Assembly: GCA_011620245.1 (NCBI GenBank)
Contig: WOZN01000076.1
Coordinates: 1-6,915 of the forward strand
From: Acidovorax sp.
GTDB lineage: Bacteria; Pseudomonadota; Gammaproteobacteria; Burkholderiales; Burkholderiaceae_C
Direction of reading: 5' to 3'
DNA: 6,915 nt
In this document: piece after piece, positions 5,421 to 6,915 of the stretch
Position numbering within the stretch: the first letter of the stretch is position 1
Layout: every line of letters begins with the position of its first letter
Program-made: the position numbers and the translations under genes
Notes under the pieces: generated by a model
The model's database searches: none
What the model was told of the DNA's origin: nothing
What the model saw: only the letters and a program-made list of their open reading frames with translations

Positions 5421-6915
5421 ATGTACCAATACACAGCCTTCGACAAACAGTTCGTGCACCAGCGCGCAGCGCAGTTCCGGGACCAGCTCACGCGCTGGCA
5501 GACCGGCAAGCTGAGCGAGGACGATTTCCGCCCGCTGCGCCTGCAAAACGGCTGGTATGTGCAGCGCTACGCCCCCATGCTGCGCGTGGCCGTGCCCTAT
5601 GGCGAAATTGCCAGCCGCCAGCTGCGCGTGCTGGCGCAGATCGCCCGCGAATACGACGAGCCCGAGGCCGCCGTCTTCAAGGCCGCCATGGATGGCCAGG
5701 GCCTGCTGGGCACCACCTTCTTGCCCAAGAACTGCGCGCATTTCACCACGCGCACCAATGTGCAGTTCAACTGGATTCCACTGTCCAAAAGCGCCGACGT
5801 AATGGACCTGCTGGCCAGCGTGGACATGCACGGCATCCAGACCAGCGGCAACTGCATCCGCAACACCACCACCGACGCGCTGGCGGGTGTGGCGGTCGAT
5901 GAAATCGTGGACCCGCGCCCCTACGCAGAAATCCTGCGCCAGTGGACGACGCTGCACCCCGAGTTCGCCTTTCTGCCGCGCAAGTTCAAGATAGCCATCA
6001 GCGGCAGCAGGGACGACCGCGCCGCCACCGGCTGGCACGACGTGGGCCTGCACCTGCTCAAAAATGAAACGGGCGAGATCGGCTTCAAGGTGTTTGTGGG
6101 CGGTGGCATGGGCCGCACGCCGTTGATTGGCACGGTGATCCGCGAGTTCCTGCCGTGGAACCAGATCATGAATTACATCGAGGCCATCGTGCGCGTGTAC
6201 AACGAGCATGGCCGCCGCGACAACAAGTACAAGGCCCGCATCAAGATTCTGGTCAAGGCCGAAGGCCAGCAATATATCGACGATGTGGAACAAGAGTATC
6301 GCCAGATCATGGAGATCGACGGCGGCCCGCACACCATTTCGCAGGCCGAGTTTGACCGCGTGGCCGCCTGCTTTGTGGCGCCCCGGCTGACCGAGGTTCC
6401 TGACATGGCGCCCGCAGCACTCGAAGCCTCGCTCAAGGCCCAGGCCGCCGAGCATGCGGCCTTTGGCCGCTGGCTGCAGCGCAACGTGCATGCGCACCAG
6501 AACCCGCAGCTGCGCGCCGTGACGCTGTCGTTCAAGCGCCCCGGCCAGTCGCCCGGCGACGCCACCAGCGAACAGCTCACCGCCCTGGCCAACCTGGTGG
6601 ACAAATACTCCGCTGGCGAAGCCCGCGTGACGCATGACCAGAACATGCTGCTGCCCTGGGTGCATGGCAGCCAGCTGTTCAGTCTGTGGCAGGAAGCCAA
6701 GGCCCTGGGCCTGGCCAGCGCCAACGTACAGTTGCTCACCGACATGATTGCCTGCCCCGGCGGGGACTTTTGCGCGCTGGCCAACGCGCGCTCGCTGCCC
6801 ATTGCAGAGGCCATCACCCAGCGTTATCAGGACCTGGACGAGCTCGATGACATCGGCGAGATCGACCTGCACATCAGCGGCTGCATCAACAGCTGCGGCC
6901 ACCACCACAGCGGCC
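5421..6915 (+). CDS. cysI: Siroheme sulfite (nitrite/sulfite) reductase hemoprotein CysI, 3' end outside window
   Basis: The first 498 codons of a siroheme/[4Fe-4S] reductase are open from ATG 5421 to the window edge. It would reduce sulfite by six electrons to sulfide for cysteine synthesis in the cytoplasm. I recognise it as the single-chain CysI found in Pseudomonas and Burkholderiales, starting M-Y-Q-Y. Visible motifs are F-T-T-R-T-N-V-Q-F-N-W (108-118), S-G-N-C-I-R-N-T-T-T-D (142-152), R-K-F-K-I-A-I-S-G (187-195) and V-G-G-G-M-G-R-T-P; these line the siroheme site. The cluster ligands are C445-x5-C451 and C488-x3-C492 (G-C-I-N-S-C-G-H-H-H). Family length is about 550-580, so roughly 60-80 residues are missing at the right. 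A segment at about 80-104 looks inserted relative to Pseudomonas CysI. It starts 9 bases after the transporter gene with only GAG as a weak ribosome site, so translational coupling is likely. Nitrite reductase is the alternative, less likely given the sulfur neighbours. Confidence 0.93.
   Translation, partial: MYQYTAFDKQFVHQRAAQFRDQLTRWQTGKLSEDDFRPLRLQNGWYVQRYAPMLRVAVPYGEIASRQLRVLAQIAREYDEPEAAVFKAAMDGQGLLGTTFLPKNCAHFTTRTNVQFNWIPLSKSADVMDLLASVDMHGIQTSGNCIRNTTTDALAGVAVDEIVDPRPYAEILRQWTTLHPEFAFLPRKFKIAISGSRDDRAATGWHDVGLHLLKNETGEIGFKVFVGGGMGRTPLIGTVIREFLPWNQIMNYIEAIVRVYNEHGRRDNKYKARIKILVKAEGQQYIDDVEQEYRQIMEIDGGPHTISQAEFDRVAACFVAPRLTEVPDMAPAALEASLKAQAAEHAAFGRWLQRNVHAHQNPQLRAVTLSFKRPGQSPGDATSEQLTALANLVDKYSAGEARVTHDQNMLLPWVHGSQLFSLWQEAKALGLASANVQLLTDMIACPGGDFCALANARSLPIAEAITQRYQDLDELDDIGEIDLHISGCINSCGHHHSG

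Noticed and set aside
5367..6908. Minus-strand open frame of 513 codons opposite cysI
   Set aside because: Shadow of cysI. The plus-strand frame carries the siroheme and Fe-S motifs. The antisense translation is H/G/A/V-rich without family features.
5421..6915. Possible frameshift or pseudogene in cysI
   Set aside because: I translated the frame codon by codon from 5421 to the edge. It is open throughout with motifs in the expected order; it is merely cut by the window.
1..6915. CRISPR array, tRNA or rRNA gene, insertion sequence with transposase
   Set aside because: No regularly spaced repeats, no cloverleaf-like or rRNA sequence and no transposase-like frame were seen. Only small intergenic repeats are present.

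Overview
The window is high-GC DNA with long, tightly packed genes. It most likely comes from a betaproteobacterium of the family Comamonadaceae (Acidovorax/Comamonas-like). The grounds are the protein types, the siroheme reductase variant ending in C-I-N-S-C-G-H-H-H, and three intergenic inverted-repeat elements of kinds I associate with that family. This placement comes from memory of such sequences, not from a database search.

Layout. Positions 1-54 hold an intergenic inverted repeat, followed by non-coding DNA to 212. On the minus strand, a periplasmic sulfate-binding protein (1896 down to 874) is followed by the NADPH:FMN reductase SsuE (803 down to 213). The 70-base gap between them is largely taken up by another hairpin repeat. 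The divergent interval 1897-2051 separates this pair from the plus-strand genes: yggX (2052-2324), bifunctional tRNA-modification enzyme mnmC (about 2486-4450), a TauE/SafE (TSUP) family membrane transporter (4608-5411), and a siroheme sulfite/nitrite reductase cysI (from 5421) that runs off the right edge. A repeat with several hairpins lies between yggX and mnmC and abuts the start of mnmC.

How the genes relate. Four of the six genes concern sulfur: sulfate capture (sbp), reduced flavin for sulfonate desulfonation (ssuE), an anion transporter (TSUP), and sulfite reduction to sulfide (cysI). The last two form a tight operon with a 9-base gap behind an AT-rich, probably CysB-type promoter region. 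The two middle genes fit the theme loosely: YggX protects Fe-S clusters, and MnmC completes the mnm5 side chain on the wobble uridine (s2U34) of tRNA.

I do not see a wholly new system here. The most unusual points are the mnmC start, where the expected initiator reads ATC beside a repeat element that supplies a near-perfect Shine-Dalgarno sequence, and the placement of repeat hairpins in two regulatory gaps.
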